A program made the translations under genes and the position numbers. The notes beneath the pieces are model-generated. The model was given only the letters and a program-made list of their open reading frames with translations, searched no databases and was not told the DNA's origin. DNA of 64,000 bases from JAGPCK01 sp041675505 (GTDB lineage: Bacteria > Bacteroidota > Bacteroidia > UKL13-3). Within the stretch, counting starts at the first letter, position 1; every line of letters begins with the position of its first letter. Below, piece after piece: positions 43,577 to 51,356 of this stretch. The stretch covers positions 124,001-188,000 of the forward strand of contig JBAYTR010000006.1 of NCBI GenBank assembly GCA_041675505.1, written 5' to 3'.

Positions 43577-44938
43577 TTGGAAAGTTCCCCGGGCGATTCG
43601 CCCTACCCCGCTTTGATGATTTTTGCTTCATTACTTAACACAGGTATTGAAGGCAGTGATTGGTTAAGTGTCATCATCAGTTTAGTATTGATTGGTTTGC
43701 TGTTGCTCTGCTCGGCACTGATGTCGGGTTCAGAAAATGCTTTTTTCTCCCTTTCTACTCAAACCCTGGATGAACTGAGAGAAACCGATAGCAGCTATGC
43801 ACGCGCTACTGTTTATTTACTGAACCATCCTAAAAAACTACTGGCTACCATACTTATCGCCAACAACTTTGTAAATGTGGCTGTGGTCATGATTTCCTCC
43901 TTTATTGTGAGTATTGTATTTAACTTCACTTTGTATCCCTTGGCAGGATTTATTCTGCAAGTGGTAGTGATTACCTTTCTTATTGTAATGATAGGAGAAG
44001 TGTTGCCTAAAATTTATGCTGTACAAAACAGCATGAAACTGGTGAAGCTGATGGCCGTTCCTATGCTTTCATTAAGTAAGCTGCTCTACCCTTTTGTATA
44101 TGTGCTGGAAAAATCAACGTCTATCATTGACAAACGGATTACCAAAAAAGGGCACATGCTTTCTATTGATGAGCTTACACACGCCATTAACATTACTAGC
44201 GAGGAAGACGCCCCGAATGATGAGAAAGAAATTCTGAGAAGTATAGTGAACTTCGGAAACATCAGCGTAAAGGAAATAATGAAACCACGTATGGATGTAG
44301 TGGCTTATGAAAACACCATCACACTCAGTGAACTGATTAAAGAAATTAACGAATGGGGATATTCCCGCATTCCGGTTTATGAAGACAACTTCGATAAGGT
44401 AATAGGTGTTTTATACATCAAAGACCTGTTGCCACACCTGAATAAGGATGACTCTTTTAAATGGCAGCAACTCATTAAACCGCCCTACTTTGTGCCGGAG
44501 AGTAAAAAAATTGACGACCTGCTCAAAGAATTTCAGAGTAAACGTGTACACCTGGCCGTAGTAGTAGATGAGTATGGCGGAACCAATGGAATAGTTACCA
44601 TGGAAGATATACTCGAAGAAATTTTCGGAGAGATAAAAGATGAGTTTGACGATGACGAATTGTTCTACTCTAAACTGGACGAAAACAACTACGTGCTGGA
44701 AGCTAAGATTCCGTTGAACGACATGTGTAAACTGATGGAACTGGACGACAATGTTTTCGATAGTATACGCGGTGAATCTGACACTTTGGGGGGAATGATA
44801 CTGGAGATTACCCGTAAAATTCCTAACCTGAAACAAAAGGTAGAGTATGGCGACTTTACTTTTACTATTGAATCTGTTGACAAAAGAAAAATCAAACGGG
44901 TAAAAGTGACCATAAACCGCCCTGCACAACAAGCATAA
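43577..44938 (+). CDS. gldE: Gliding-motility / T9SS protein GldE (CBS/CorC membrane protein)
   Basis: A 453-residue membrane protein: three to four N-terminal helices of a DUF21/CNNM domain (LSVIISLVLIGLLLLCSALM, LIANNFVNVAVVMISSFIVS), two CBS domains (KEIMKPRMDVVAYENTITL, VVDEYGGTNGIVTMEDILEE) and a CorC-HlyC domain at the end. GldE stands with GldD next to ssb in many Bacteroidota and is needed for gliding and T9SS in Flavobacterium. The chosen start is TTG at 43577; an ATG at 43616 would shorten it by 13 residues and cannot be excluded. Confidence 0.9.
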   Translation: MESSPGDSPYPALMIFASLLNTGIEGSDWLSVIISLVLIGLLLLCSALMSGSENAFFSLSTQTLDELRETDSSYARATVYLLNHPKKLLATILIANNFVNVAVVMISSFIVSIVFNFTLYPLAGFILQVVVITFLIVMIGEVLPKIYAVQNSMKLVKLMAVPMLSLSKLLYPFVYVLEKSTSIIDKRITKKGHMLSIDELTHAINITSEEDAPNDEKEILRSIVNFGNISVKEIMKPRMDVVAYENTITLSELIKEINEWGYSRIPVYEDNFDKVIGVLYIKDLLPHLNKDDSFKWQQLIKPPYFVPESKKIDDLLKEFQSKRVHLAVVVDEYGGTNGIVTMEDILEEIFGEIKDEFDDDELFYSKLDENNYVLEAKIPLNDMCKLMELDDNVFDSIRGESDTLGGMILEITRKIPNLKQKVEYGDFTFTIESVDKRKIKRVKVTINRPAQQA

Positions 44939-45520
44939 ATGATGAACAAATTAATTGTATTCCTTTTCGCAATTACCGGTGCAGTTACTCTAAACAGTTG
45001 TCAGGACGATTTTTCGCCAAAACCACGTGGTTACAATCGCATTGAGCTTTTGCCCAAAGGATACCACACATTTGACAGCACTTGTAATTTTGCCTTCGAA
45101 ATACCGCAATATGCTTCCATACTACCCTATGATGGCCCTGATGCACGGCCTTGCTGGCTTAACATTCATTTCCCTTATTACAATGCCACATTACATCTGA
45201 GCTATTCACCCGTAGTATCAGAGAACGGACTTTTTAAACTGATTGAAGATTCCCGCAGGCTGGTTTACAAACACACCATCAAAGCCGATGAAATCATTGA
45301 AAATTACATAGAGCGCCCGGGCAAATCGGGCATAGTGTATGAGCTTACAGGTAATACGGCTACAGCCTTACAGTTTTACATGACCGATAGCACTCAACAT
45401 TTTTTGAGAGGCTCACTCTACTTTAACATCCGCACCAACCCCGACTCAGTGGCGCCTGTACTGCAGTACCTCACCAATGATGTAGAGCACCTTATTTCTT
45501 CCCTGCGCTGGAAAAAATAA
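44939..45520 (+). CDS. gldD: Gliding-motility lipoprotein GldD
   Basis: A 193-residue lipoprotein, lipobox VTLNSC with Cys at about 21. GldD markers: FSPKPRGYNRIELLPKGYH, FEIPQYASILPYD and CWLNIHFPYYNATLHLSYSP. It starts directly after the gldE stop. GldD is required for gliding and T9SS export, which fits the T9SS cargo genes elsewhere in the window. A terminator follows at 45601. Confidence 0.92.
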   Translation: MMNKLIVFLFAITGAVTLNSCQDDFSPKPRGYNRIELLPKGYHTFDSTCNFAFEIPQYASILPYDGPDARPCWLNIHFPYYNATLHLSYSPVVSENGLFKLIEDSRRLVYKHTIKADEIIENYIERPGKSGIVYELTGNTATALQFYMTDSTQHFLRGSLYFNIRTNPDSVAPVLQYLTNDVEHLISSLRWKK

Positions 45521-45600
45521 AAAATATAAATACTTCAATGAACAAAACCACCTGCCTCTTTGTATTAAGAAGGTAAGGTAGTTAGTTTCATAGTAGTTTG

Positions 45601-45632
45601 CCCCTGTCGTATTACGGCAGGGGTTCTTTTTT
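45601..45632 (+). terminator. Rho-independent terminator after gldD
   Basis: A GC-rich hairpin, CCCCTGTCGTA paired with TACGGCAGGGG with one G-T pair, followed by TTCTTTTTT. It ends the mutY-ssb-gldE-gldD unit. Confidence 0.8.
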
Positions 45633-45655
45633 AGTCTCAGCTTAAATGCAAACAG

Positions 45656-45686
45656 TTGTAAAATGGTCCAAAGAGTTGCACTTTTG
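45656..45686 (+). promoter_or_regulatory. Promoter of recG
   Basis: TTG (45656-45658), 20 bases, then CACTTTTG (45679-45686), a one-base deviation from TAnnTTTG. It ends five bases before the GTG start of recG. Confidence 0.6.
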
Positions 45687-45691
45687 CCTAC

Positions 45692-47791
45692 GTGAGTTCG
45701 TTTCTGCAAACACCCGTTGAGTTTTTAAAAGGCGTAGGAGAAGCCCGTGCTGACCTGCTGAAGAAAGAATTGAACATTTTCACCTTCGGAGATTTGTTGC
45801 AATTCTACCCTTACCGGCATATTGACCGTACACGTTTTTATTCCATTGCTGAGCTGAACGAAGAGCTTCCTTACGTGCAACTGAAAGGAAAGTTTACAGA
45901 TTTCAGAACTGAAAAAATGAAAACCGGCCAACGTCTTACAGCCAATTTTACAGATGGAAAAGACAGCCTCGAAATTGTTTGGTTTCAAGGTGCCAAGTGG
46001 ATAAGGGAAAATATTAAACTCCATGTTCCGTACATTATTTTCGGGAAACCCACTTTATTTAATAGTCGGTTCAACATGGTGCACCCAACGGTGGATGCCT
46101 ATACTGAAGAAAACATCAAAATGCTTTCGGCATTGATGCCCATGTATAACACCACTGAAAAAATGAAGAACCGAAGCTTTGACAGCAAAGCCATCATGAA
46201 ACTGGTGCACACCCTGCTCAAAGATGAACGTTTAAGTATAACCGAAATTCTTCCACAGCAGGTTATCGAAAGTAACCATTTATGCAGCAGAAATGATGCT
46301 GTACGTCAACAGCATTTCCCCAAGACACCTGAACAATTAAGTGCATCAACCAAGCGGCTTAAATTTGACGAACTGTTTTTTCTGCAATTAAAAATTCTGC
46401 GATACCGCAACGCCCGAAAGAAACTGCACAACGGCATTTCGTTCGCTGTGGTGGGTGAATTGTTCAATACTTTTTACAGTCAACACCTTCCTTTTGAGTT
46501 AACTGAAGCACAAAAAAAGGTTATCAAAGAAATACGTGCTGATATGAAAAGCGGCATGCAGATGAACCGGCTACTGCAAGGTGATGTAGGTAGCGGTAAA
46601 ACCATTGTGGCTTTGTTATGTATGCTGATTGCTTTAGATAACGGTTATCAGGCAACATTGATGGCTCCTACTGAAATTCTGGCTCAGCAACATTACCAGA
46701 GTTTAGTACAACTTACCCGTAATCTACCGGTAAATATCAGGTTACTCACCGGCAGCACACCCCAAAAAGAACGCAGACAATTGCTCGGTGATTTGCAAGA
46801 AGGAACCTTACATATCCTTATCGGCACTCATGCCTTGTTGGAGAATCAGGTGCAGTTTAAAAATCTGGGGTTGGTAGTCATTGACGAGCAACATCGTTTT
46901 GGTGTTGAGCAAAGGGCCAAACTCTGGCAAAAAAATGATAAGCCACCACACATACTGGTAATGACCGCAACGCCTATTCCGCGTACATTGGCCATGACTG
47001 TTTACGGAGACCTCGACCTTTCAGTAATTAACGAATTACCCGCAGGGCGCAAACCCATTAAAACCATGCACCGTTTTGAAAATTCACGCCTAGCGGTATT
47101 TGGTTTTATGAAAAGTGAAATCGAAAAAGGACGACAGATTTATGTGGTATACCCGTTGATTGAGGAAAGTGAAAAATTAGATTTGGCCAATCTGATGGAA
47201 GGATATGAAAGTATCACACGGGCCTTTCCGCTTCCGCAATACCAGGTGAGCATTGTGCATGGACGCATGAAACCTGCCGACAAAGATTTTGAAATGCAAC
47301 GCTTCCTAAACAAGCAAACACATATTATGGTAGCCACAACTGTAATTGAGGTGGGCGTAAATGTACCCAATGCAACCGTAATGATTATTGAGAATGCTGA
47401 ACGTTTTGGGTTATCACAATTGCACCAGCTAAGAGGCCGAGTTGGCCGGGGTGGCGACCAGAGTTATTGCATTTTGATGAGCAGCCATAAATTGGGTAAC
47501 GAAGCTAAATTACGTTTAAAAACCATGGAGGAAAGTAATGATGGCTTTTACATCTCGGAAGTAGATTTAAAACTTCGCGGACCGGGAGATTTGGAAGGCA
47601 CCCAACAAAGCGGTTTACTCGATTTACAACTGGCCGATTTGCGAAATGATGATGAAATTCTGGAGGCTGCGCGCGTTAGTGCGGCAGAAATTTTGGAGAA
47701 AGACCCTGCCCTAAACCTCCCGCAACACTCTGAAACCAAAATATGGCTCAACCGGGAGCAACATAAAAAGGTATGGAGCAGAATATCTTAA
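45692..47791 (+). CDS. recG: ATP-dependent DNA helicase RecG
   Basis: A 699-residue helicase from a GTG start. The wedge/OB domain occupies about 1-230 (VEFLKGVGEARADLLKKELN). Helicase motifs follow: LLQGDVGSGKT, DEQH in VIDEQHRFGVEQRA, TATPIPRTLA, and the RecG-specific QLHQLRGRVGRG. It reverses stalled replication forks and branch-migrates junctions. It has its own promoter just after the gldD terminator. Confidence 0.97.
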   Translation: MSSFLQTPVEFLKGVGEARADLLKKELNIFTFGDLLQFYPYRHIDRTRFYSIAELNEELPYVQLKGKFTDFRTEKMKTGQRLTANFTDGKDSLEIVWFQGAKWIRENIKLHVPYIIFGKPTLFNSRFNMVHPTVDAYTEENIKMLSALMPMYNTTEKMKNRSFDSKAIMKLVHTLLKDERLSITEILPQQVIESNHLCSRNDAVRQQHFPKTPEQLSASTKRLKFDELFFLQLKILRYRNARKKLHNGISFAVVGELFNTFYSQHLPFELTEAQKKVIKEIRADMKSGMQMNRLLQGDVGSGKTIVALLCMLIALDNGYQATLMAPTEILAQQHYQSLVQLTRNLPVNIRLLTGSTPQKERRQLLGDLQEGTLHILIGTHALLENQVQFKNLGLVVIDEQHRFGVEQRAKLWQKNDKPPHILVMTATPIPRTLAMTVYGDLDLSVINELPAGRKPIKTMHRFENSRLAVFGFMKSEIEKGRQIYVVYPLIEESEKLDLANLMEGYESITRAFPLPQYQVSIVHGRMKPADKDFEMQRFLNKQTHIMVATTVIEVGVNVPNATVMIIENAERFGLSQLHQLRGRVGRGGDQSYCILMSSHKLGNEAKLRLKTMEESNDGFYISEVDLKLRGPGDLEGTQQSGLLDLQLADLRNDDEILEAARVSAAEILEKDPALNLPQHSETKIWLNREQHKKVWSRIS

Positions 47792-47880
47792 GAGCTGATA
47801 AGTCAGACCAATAGCCTGTAATTTGAAAGACCTGTTGCGGTTCTTTTACCCCCATATAAAAGGAATACTGAAATTTTAGC

Positions 47881-47909
47881 TTGACATAGCGATTTTTTTA
47901 GTAGTTTTG
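47881..47909 (+). promoter_or_regulatory. Promoter of the secreted protein gene at 47930
   Basis: TTGAC at 47881, 18 bases of spacer after TTG, TAGTTTTG at 47902-47909. A short leader of about 15-17 bases precedes the ATG. Confidence 0.7.
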
Positions 47910-47929
47910 GAATAATTAACCTTAACAAT

Positions 47930-48418
47930 ATGAAAAGAATTTTTACCCTAATCGCATTCATCAGCATCGGAGGCTTGTTCAGCAAGTCCATGGCACAGGC
48001 ACCTGCGTGTATCAACAAAGAAAATCCTAAAAATAAACAGTTTTATTCCATCATGTTCAGCGATAGTTTGGCCGACAAACGTACCAGCATGAGTTTGGAT
48101 GAGTTTGTTGAAGTAACCAATGAAAAAGAAGCCGAACCTGAGAAAGACATTGTGTTGATTCAACTGGTGGTAGAGGGTGACCCTAAAGCCGATTTTAAAT
48201 TATTCAAAAAGGCGGTAAGAAAACTTAAGGTGAAGTACCCTAAAGTAAAAGCCGTAGTATTGATGATTAACGAAGGGTACGGAGATGTTGCTCCCAACGA
48301 AAAAGCTGCTGAAGGCGCATGCGAACGTTGCAAAGCATCCAATGAGTTTTTAATGGAATTCAGTGAGATAATGAAAGACGCTCAGCCCGGAGTAAAAGTG
48401 CTTTACAAGTGCAATTAA
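47930..48418 (+). CDS. Secreted protein of unknown function
   Basis: A 162-residue protein with a signal peptide (ending SKSMAQ at about 23). The mature part has four cysteines: one near its N-terminus (PACINKENPK), two as CERC near residue 128 and one at the C-terminal end (YKCN). The central segment VLIQLVVEGDPKADFKLF, then VKAVVLMINEG, looks like an alternating alpha/beta fold. I do not recognise the family. It has a good promoter and a UUCG-type terminator, so it is a single expressed gene. Confidence 0.72.
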   Translation: MKRIFTLIAFISIGGLFSKSMAQAPACINKENPKNKQFYSIMFSDSLADKRTSMSLDEFVEVTNEKEAEPEKDIVLIQLVVEGDPKADFKLFKKAVRKLKVKYPKVKAVVLMINEGYGDVAPNEKAAEGACERCKASNEFLMEFSEIMKDAQPGVKVLYKCN

Positions 48419-48438
48419 ATTAACACACATTCATAATC

Positions 48439-48470
48439 AAAAAGCGTTACTTCGGTGACGCTTTTTTTTT
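48439..48470 (+). terminator. Rho-independent terminator with TTCG loop
   Basis: AAAGCGTTAC, loop TTCG, GTGACGCTTT, then nine T. It follows the secreted-protein stop by 20 bases. Confidence 0.85.
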
Positions 48471-48500
48471 GCTCTATCCGCAAATGCTAAGGCAAAGTAG

Positions 48501-48531
48501 TTGCAATTGGGTTGTGTATTATTCAACTTTG
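48501..48531 (+). promoter_or_regulatory. Promoter of the TIGR00266 gene
   Basis: TTG (48501-48503), 20 bases, CAACTTTG (48524-48531), near-consensus, with the ATG 13 bases further on. Confidence 0.5.
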
Positions 48532-48543
48532 CAGAAAAAAACA

Positions 48544-49296
48544 ATGAACACAGCACACGAAATTGATTACAACATACTGGGTGACGATATTCAGGTAGTA
48601 GAAATTGAACTCGACCCTCACGAAGCAGTAAGAGCTGAAGCCGGTGCCATGCTTTACATGGAGAACGGAATAAATATGCAAACCAAAACCGGTGGCGTTT
48701 TTGGCGGACTCAAACGCATGATAACGGGTGAAAGTTTTTTCATTACCTCTTTTTTAAACGAAGGCAACCAAAAAAGTAAAGTGGCTTTTGCTGCTCCTTA
48801 CCCGGGTAAAATTATCCCTTTTGATTTAAAGCAATATGGAGGCGAAATTCTTTGCCAGAAAGACGGTTTCCTTTGTGCTGCTGAAGGTATTGATATTGAT
48901 ATTGCTTTTACCAAACGTATAGGAGCCGGTTTATTTGGTGGTGAGGGCTTTATTCTTCAACGTTTACGGGGCGATGGTAAAGCCTTTGTTCATGCCGGTG
49001 GAACCATCATTCGCAGAGAATTAAAAGCAGGTGAAACATTGCGGGTAGATACCGGCTGTTTGGTTGCTTTTACCAGTGGTGTGGAGTACGACATTAAGTT
49101 TATCGGTGGTTTCCGCAATTCGTTGTTTGGCGGTGAAGGTTTATTTTACGCCACCGTAACGGGGCCAGGTATTGTTTACCTGCAAAGTATTCCCTTCTCC
49201 CGCTTGGCCGACCGTATACTGGCAGCCTCTGCCGGAGGTAAAGAACAAAGCCGCGGATTAGGTGGAGTGCTGGGTGGGTTGCTTAATGGGGAGTAG
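48544..49296 (+). CDS. TIGR00266 / AIM24-family protein
   Basis: From the ATG at 48544, 250 residues, a full TIGR00266 protein: VEIELDPHEAVRAEAGAMLY, GGVFGGLKRMITGESFFIT, GGEGFILQRLRGDGKAFVHA, ETLRVDTGCLVAFTSGVEYD and the glycine-rich end GGVLGGLLNG. The fold is a beta-barrel of the tryptophan-RNA-binding-attenuator-like (AIM24) group. Cellular function is not established. The frame extends upstream but that part contains the promoter. Confidence 0.92.
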   Translation: MNTAHEIDYNILGDDIQVVEIELDPHEAVRAEAGAMLYMENGINMQTKTGGVFGGLKRMITGESFFITSFLNEGNQKSKVAFAAPYPGKIIPFDLKQYGGEILCQKDGFLCAAEGIDIDIAFTKRIGAGLFGGEGFILQRLRGDGKAFVHAGGTIIRRELKAGETLRVDTGCLVAFTSGVEYDIKFIGGFRNSLFGGEGLFYATVTGPGIVYLQSIPFSRLADRILAASAGGKEQSRGLGGVLGGLLNGE

Positions 49297-49343
49297 AACT
49301 TGTAGAGAATAATATTGGCAGAGAGAAGTAAATATCCTTTTCA

Positions 49344-49374
49344 AGAGGTCTGACGCGTTATGCGTCTGACCTCT
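49344..49374. repeat. REP-like palindrome A
   Basis: Arms AGAGGTC-T-GACGC and GCGTC-T-GACCTCT with one T-T mismatch around GTTAT. It lies between the convergent TIGR00266 and T9SS-like genes. It carries the same core as palindromes B-E near the RAYT gene. Confidence 0.75.
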
Positions 49375-49390
49375 GTAGAATAAAGTACTG

Positions 49391-50287
49391 TCAGAAAAAT
49401 AATATTTTTAGGCTTTTGAATGATTTTATTTGACCATGTTGTACATGCAGGATGGCCAAACCCTTATATGGAGCAGAGAGTGTAATTGAGTTCCCTTGTT
49501 TTACATAAGGAATTGTTCTGCCGGTTGCATCAGTTAGAGACAGCAGGTCAATACCATCTGCCAGTTCAAAAGTGCCGCGTGAGGGGTTGGGGAAAGCGTA
49601 AATAAATTTCGTTGAACTTTCATTTACCTTGCCGAATGAGGTAGGCAAGCGATAAATTGTTGTACACGAATCAATCGGATTAAATTTATAAAACACTGAA
49701 CTATCCTGATAACAACGAATCCCTTTAATGGTAGTATCAAGTACAAATATCGAATTATAGAATGGCGTAAATGAATTCAGGTAGCCCACATTCTCAAGAA
49801 ATGTATTGAAACGTGGTGATTGAAAACTCCAGAAAAAAGCAGAGTCTTTGTTTTGCGGGTTGAATCCATCCACACGAGAATATATTTTACTCTGAACAAT
49901 AAGTGTATCTATTTTACCTGCCCATTTATAATAAAAAGTGTCTCCCTCGTTCAGCTTATGGTCAAAATAAGCTGTAAAAAGATTGGTATTAAAATCATAG
50001 AAAAAAATCACATTATTACTATCGTAGGTGTAAATATACTGCTGTAATAAACCTGTACTGTTTGGTAAAAAAGGGGCTAAACCTGCTATCCTTCTGCACA
50101 GTTTACCTGCAATAAGAGTATCTCCTGTTACTTCAATTTTGCGGTAAACCGCCCATTCTCTTGTGCTGTCATAACTATTGTAATGCCAGGTTGCACCCAC
50201 AGGTGCCCAATGTTTGGGTTGTGCAAACATACTTTTACTACTGACAAGCAATGTAAACAGAATAACCGTTGCTACTATTTTTTTCAT
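49391..50287 (-). CDS. Secreted protein with probable T9SS sorting domain
   Basis: A 298-residue protein with a signal peptide (MKKIVATVILFTLLVSSKSM, cleaved near AQPKH). The body begins HWAPVGATWHYNSYDSTREW and has a beta-rich character. The last 75 residues look like a divergent T9SS domain: YAFPNPSRGTFEL, LTDATGR, GLAILHVQHG, ending KSLKILFF. No enzymatic motif was found. The core domain is not one I can name. Confidence 0.78.
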   Translation of the reverse strand: MKKIVATVILFTLLVSSKSMFAQPKHWAPVGATWHYNSYDSTREWAVYRKIEVTGDTLIAGKLCRRIAGLAPFLPNSTGLLQQYIYTYDSNNVIFFYDFNTNLFTAYFDHKLNEGDTFYYKWAGKIDTLIVQSKIYSRVDGFNPQNKDSAFFWSFQSPRFNTFLENVGYLNSFTPFYNSIFVLDTTIKGIRCYQDSSVFYKFNPIDSCTTIYRLPTSFGKVNESSTKFIYAFPNPSRGTFELADGIDLLSLTDATGRTIPYVKQGNSITLSAPYKGLAILHVQHGQIKSFKSLKILFF

Positions 50288-50431
50288 AACCTTCTTTTTA
50301 CATCAAAGATACAGCAATTGATGGCTTTACAAATGTGGAGAGAAAGACCAACTTGCACAATACCCGTAAGGGGTAAAAAACACTACCCAAATGGGTAATT
50401 TCAGTTTTAATGCGTTGGGGTGGGTGGGTTC

Positions 50432-50474
50432 TTCTACAGAGGTCTGACGCGTTATGCGTCTGACCTCTGTAGAA
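50432..50474. repeat. REP-like palindrome B
   Basis: A 19-base arm, TTCTACAGAG continuing into the core arm GTCTGACGC, with loop GTTAT, self-complementary except for one T-T mismatch. The outer arm differs from those of C and D. The rest of the 50288-50666 gap beyond palindromes B, C and D shows nothing else. Confidence 0.8.
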
Positions 50475-50544
50475 TGAAATTAGAAGGAGAAGGAGAATGC
50501 CGGTTAGAATTTACCGCTTGTTAATTCAATAGTGTAGTCGGGAA

Positions 50545-50597
50545 GCTTATCAGACAACGGTCAGACGCATAACGCGTCAGACCGTTGTCTGATAAGC
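50545..50597. repeat. REP-like palindrome C
   Basis: 24-base arms, GCTTATCAGACAACG followed by the core arm, around ATAAC, with one A-A mismatch. The core is inverted relative to B and D. It ends two bases before palindrome D. Confidence 0.8.
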
Positions 50598-50598
50598 C

Positions 50599-50651
50599 CT
50601 TTCGTTCCAAAGGGTCTGACGCGCTATGCGTCAGACCCTTTGGAACGAAAG
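50599..50651. repeat. REP-like palindrome D
   Basis: 24-base arms with no mismatch: outer part CTTTCGTTCCAAAGG, then the core arm, around GCTAT. It lies just downstream of the RAYT stop codon. Confidence 0.82.
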
Positions 50652-50666
50652 CAAGACTAGTTTTTT

Positions 50667-51269
50667 CTAATCAAGCTCAAATGCAATTTTCTCTACTAAC
50701 TCATCATTGAGTGTTTCATAAGAATCTGTTATGAATGTGTTTAAATCAATATCTAAAACTTGATTTCCTACAGGGAGATTGACAAGTTGAAAAGCAGACA
50801 TACCACAATATTCATTGAACGAACTAAACTTCCAATCTTCCATTCTATTAACACAACCCGCCTTTAAAGGATTTTGATGTATATAATGAAAACACGTATT
50901 TAAGTATGAACCTGATATATCAGTATCTATGTGCTTAAACTTTGATTTTTGTCTGAATAACGAACCGGTATGTGCATACCGTTTATTGAAAGCAGCTGTG
51001 TATGATGTTTGCAACATTCTTATCCCATTTGACAACACTGTTAGTTTTAAACTTCCTACGGGTTTCTCTTCAACAGATTTTTCAGTTGCTCTAATTAAAA
51101 AATGAAAGTGATTTGGCATTAAGCACCATGCTAACAGTTCGCAATTTGGTGTAACAAATTTGAGCATTAATTGAATAAAATACTCGTAGTTCTCCTGCTC
51201 ATAAAACAACTGCTGCTTATTGTTTCCCTGATTGTAAATATGGTAAAATTCATCATTACAAATAACCAT
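50667..51269 (-). CDS. REP-associated tyrosine transposase (RAYT, Y1/HUH family)
   Basis: A 200-residue single-domain HUH transposase. The metal-binding H-x-H is in MPNHFHFLIR at about residue 56, and the catalytic Tyr region is in HYIHQNPLKAG near residue 138. RAYTs are domesticated relatives of IS200/IS605 transposases that recognise and spread REP palindromes. The gene has palindrome D immediately downstream and palindrome E upstream, the expected company. No terminal inverted repeats or target duplication of a classical IS were seen. Confidence 0.9.
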   Translation of the reverse strand: MVICNDEFYHIYNQGNNKQQLFYEQENYEYFIQLMLKFVTPNCELLAWCLMPNHFHFLIRATEKSVEEKPVGSLKLTVLSNGIRMLQTSYTAAFNKRYAHTGSLFRQKSKFKHIDTDISGSYLNTCFHYIHQNPLKAGCVNRMEDWKFSSFNEYCGMSAFQLVNLPVGNQVLDIDLNTFITDSYETLNDELVEKIAFELD

Positions 51270-51316
51270 ACTGCAATATACTGTATTTTATTTTTTTGAA
51301 AAACTCACTATCAACT

Positions 51317-51339
51317 GTCAGACGCATGCCGCGTCTGAC
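51317..51339. repeat. REP-like palindrome E (core only)
   Basis: Arms GTCAGACGC and GCGTCTGAC around ATGCC; perfect over 9 bases with no extended outer arms. It lies between the RAYT start and the amidohydrolase gene. Confidence 0.7.
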
Positions 51340-51356
51340 CGCAATGTGTAGAGCAA

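Noticed and set aside
50432..50651. Palindrome cluster as a CRISPR array
   Set aside because: The units are palindromes with different arms and uneven spacing, with no constant-length spacers and no cas genes.
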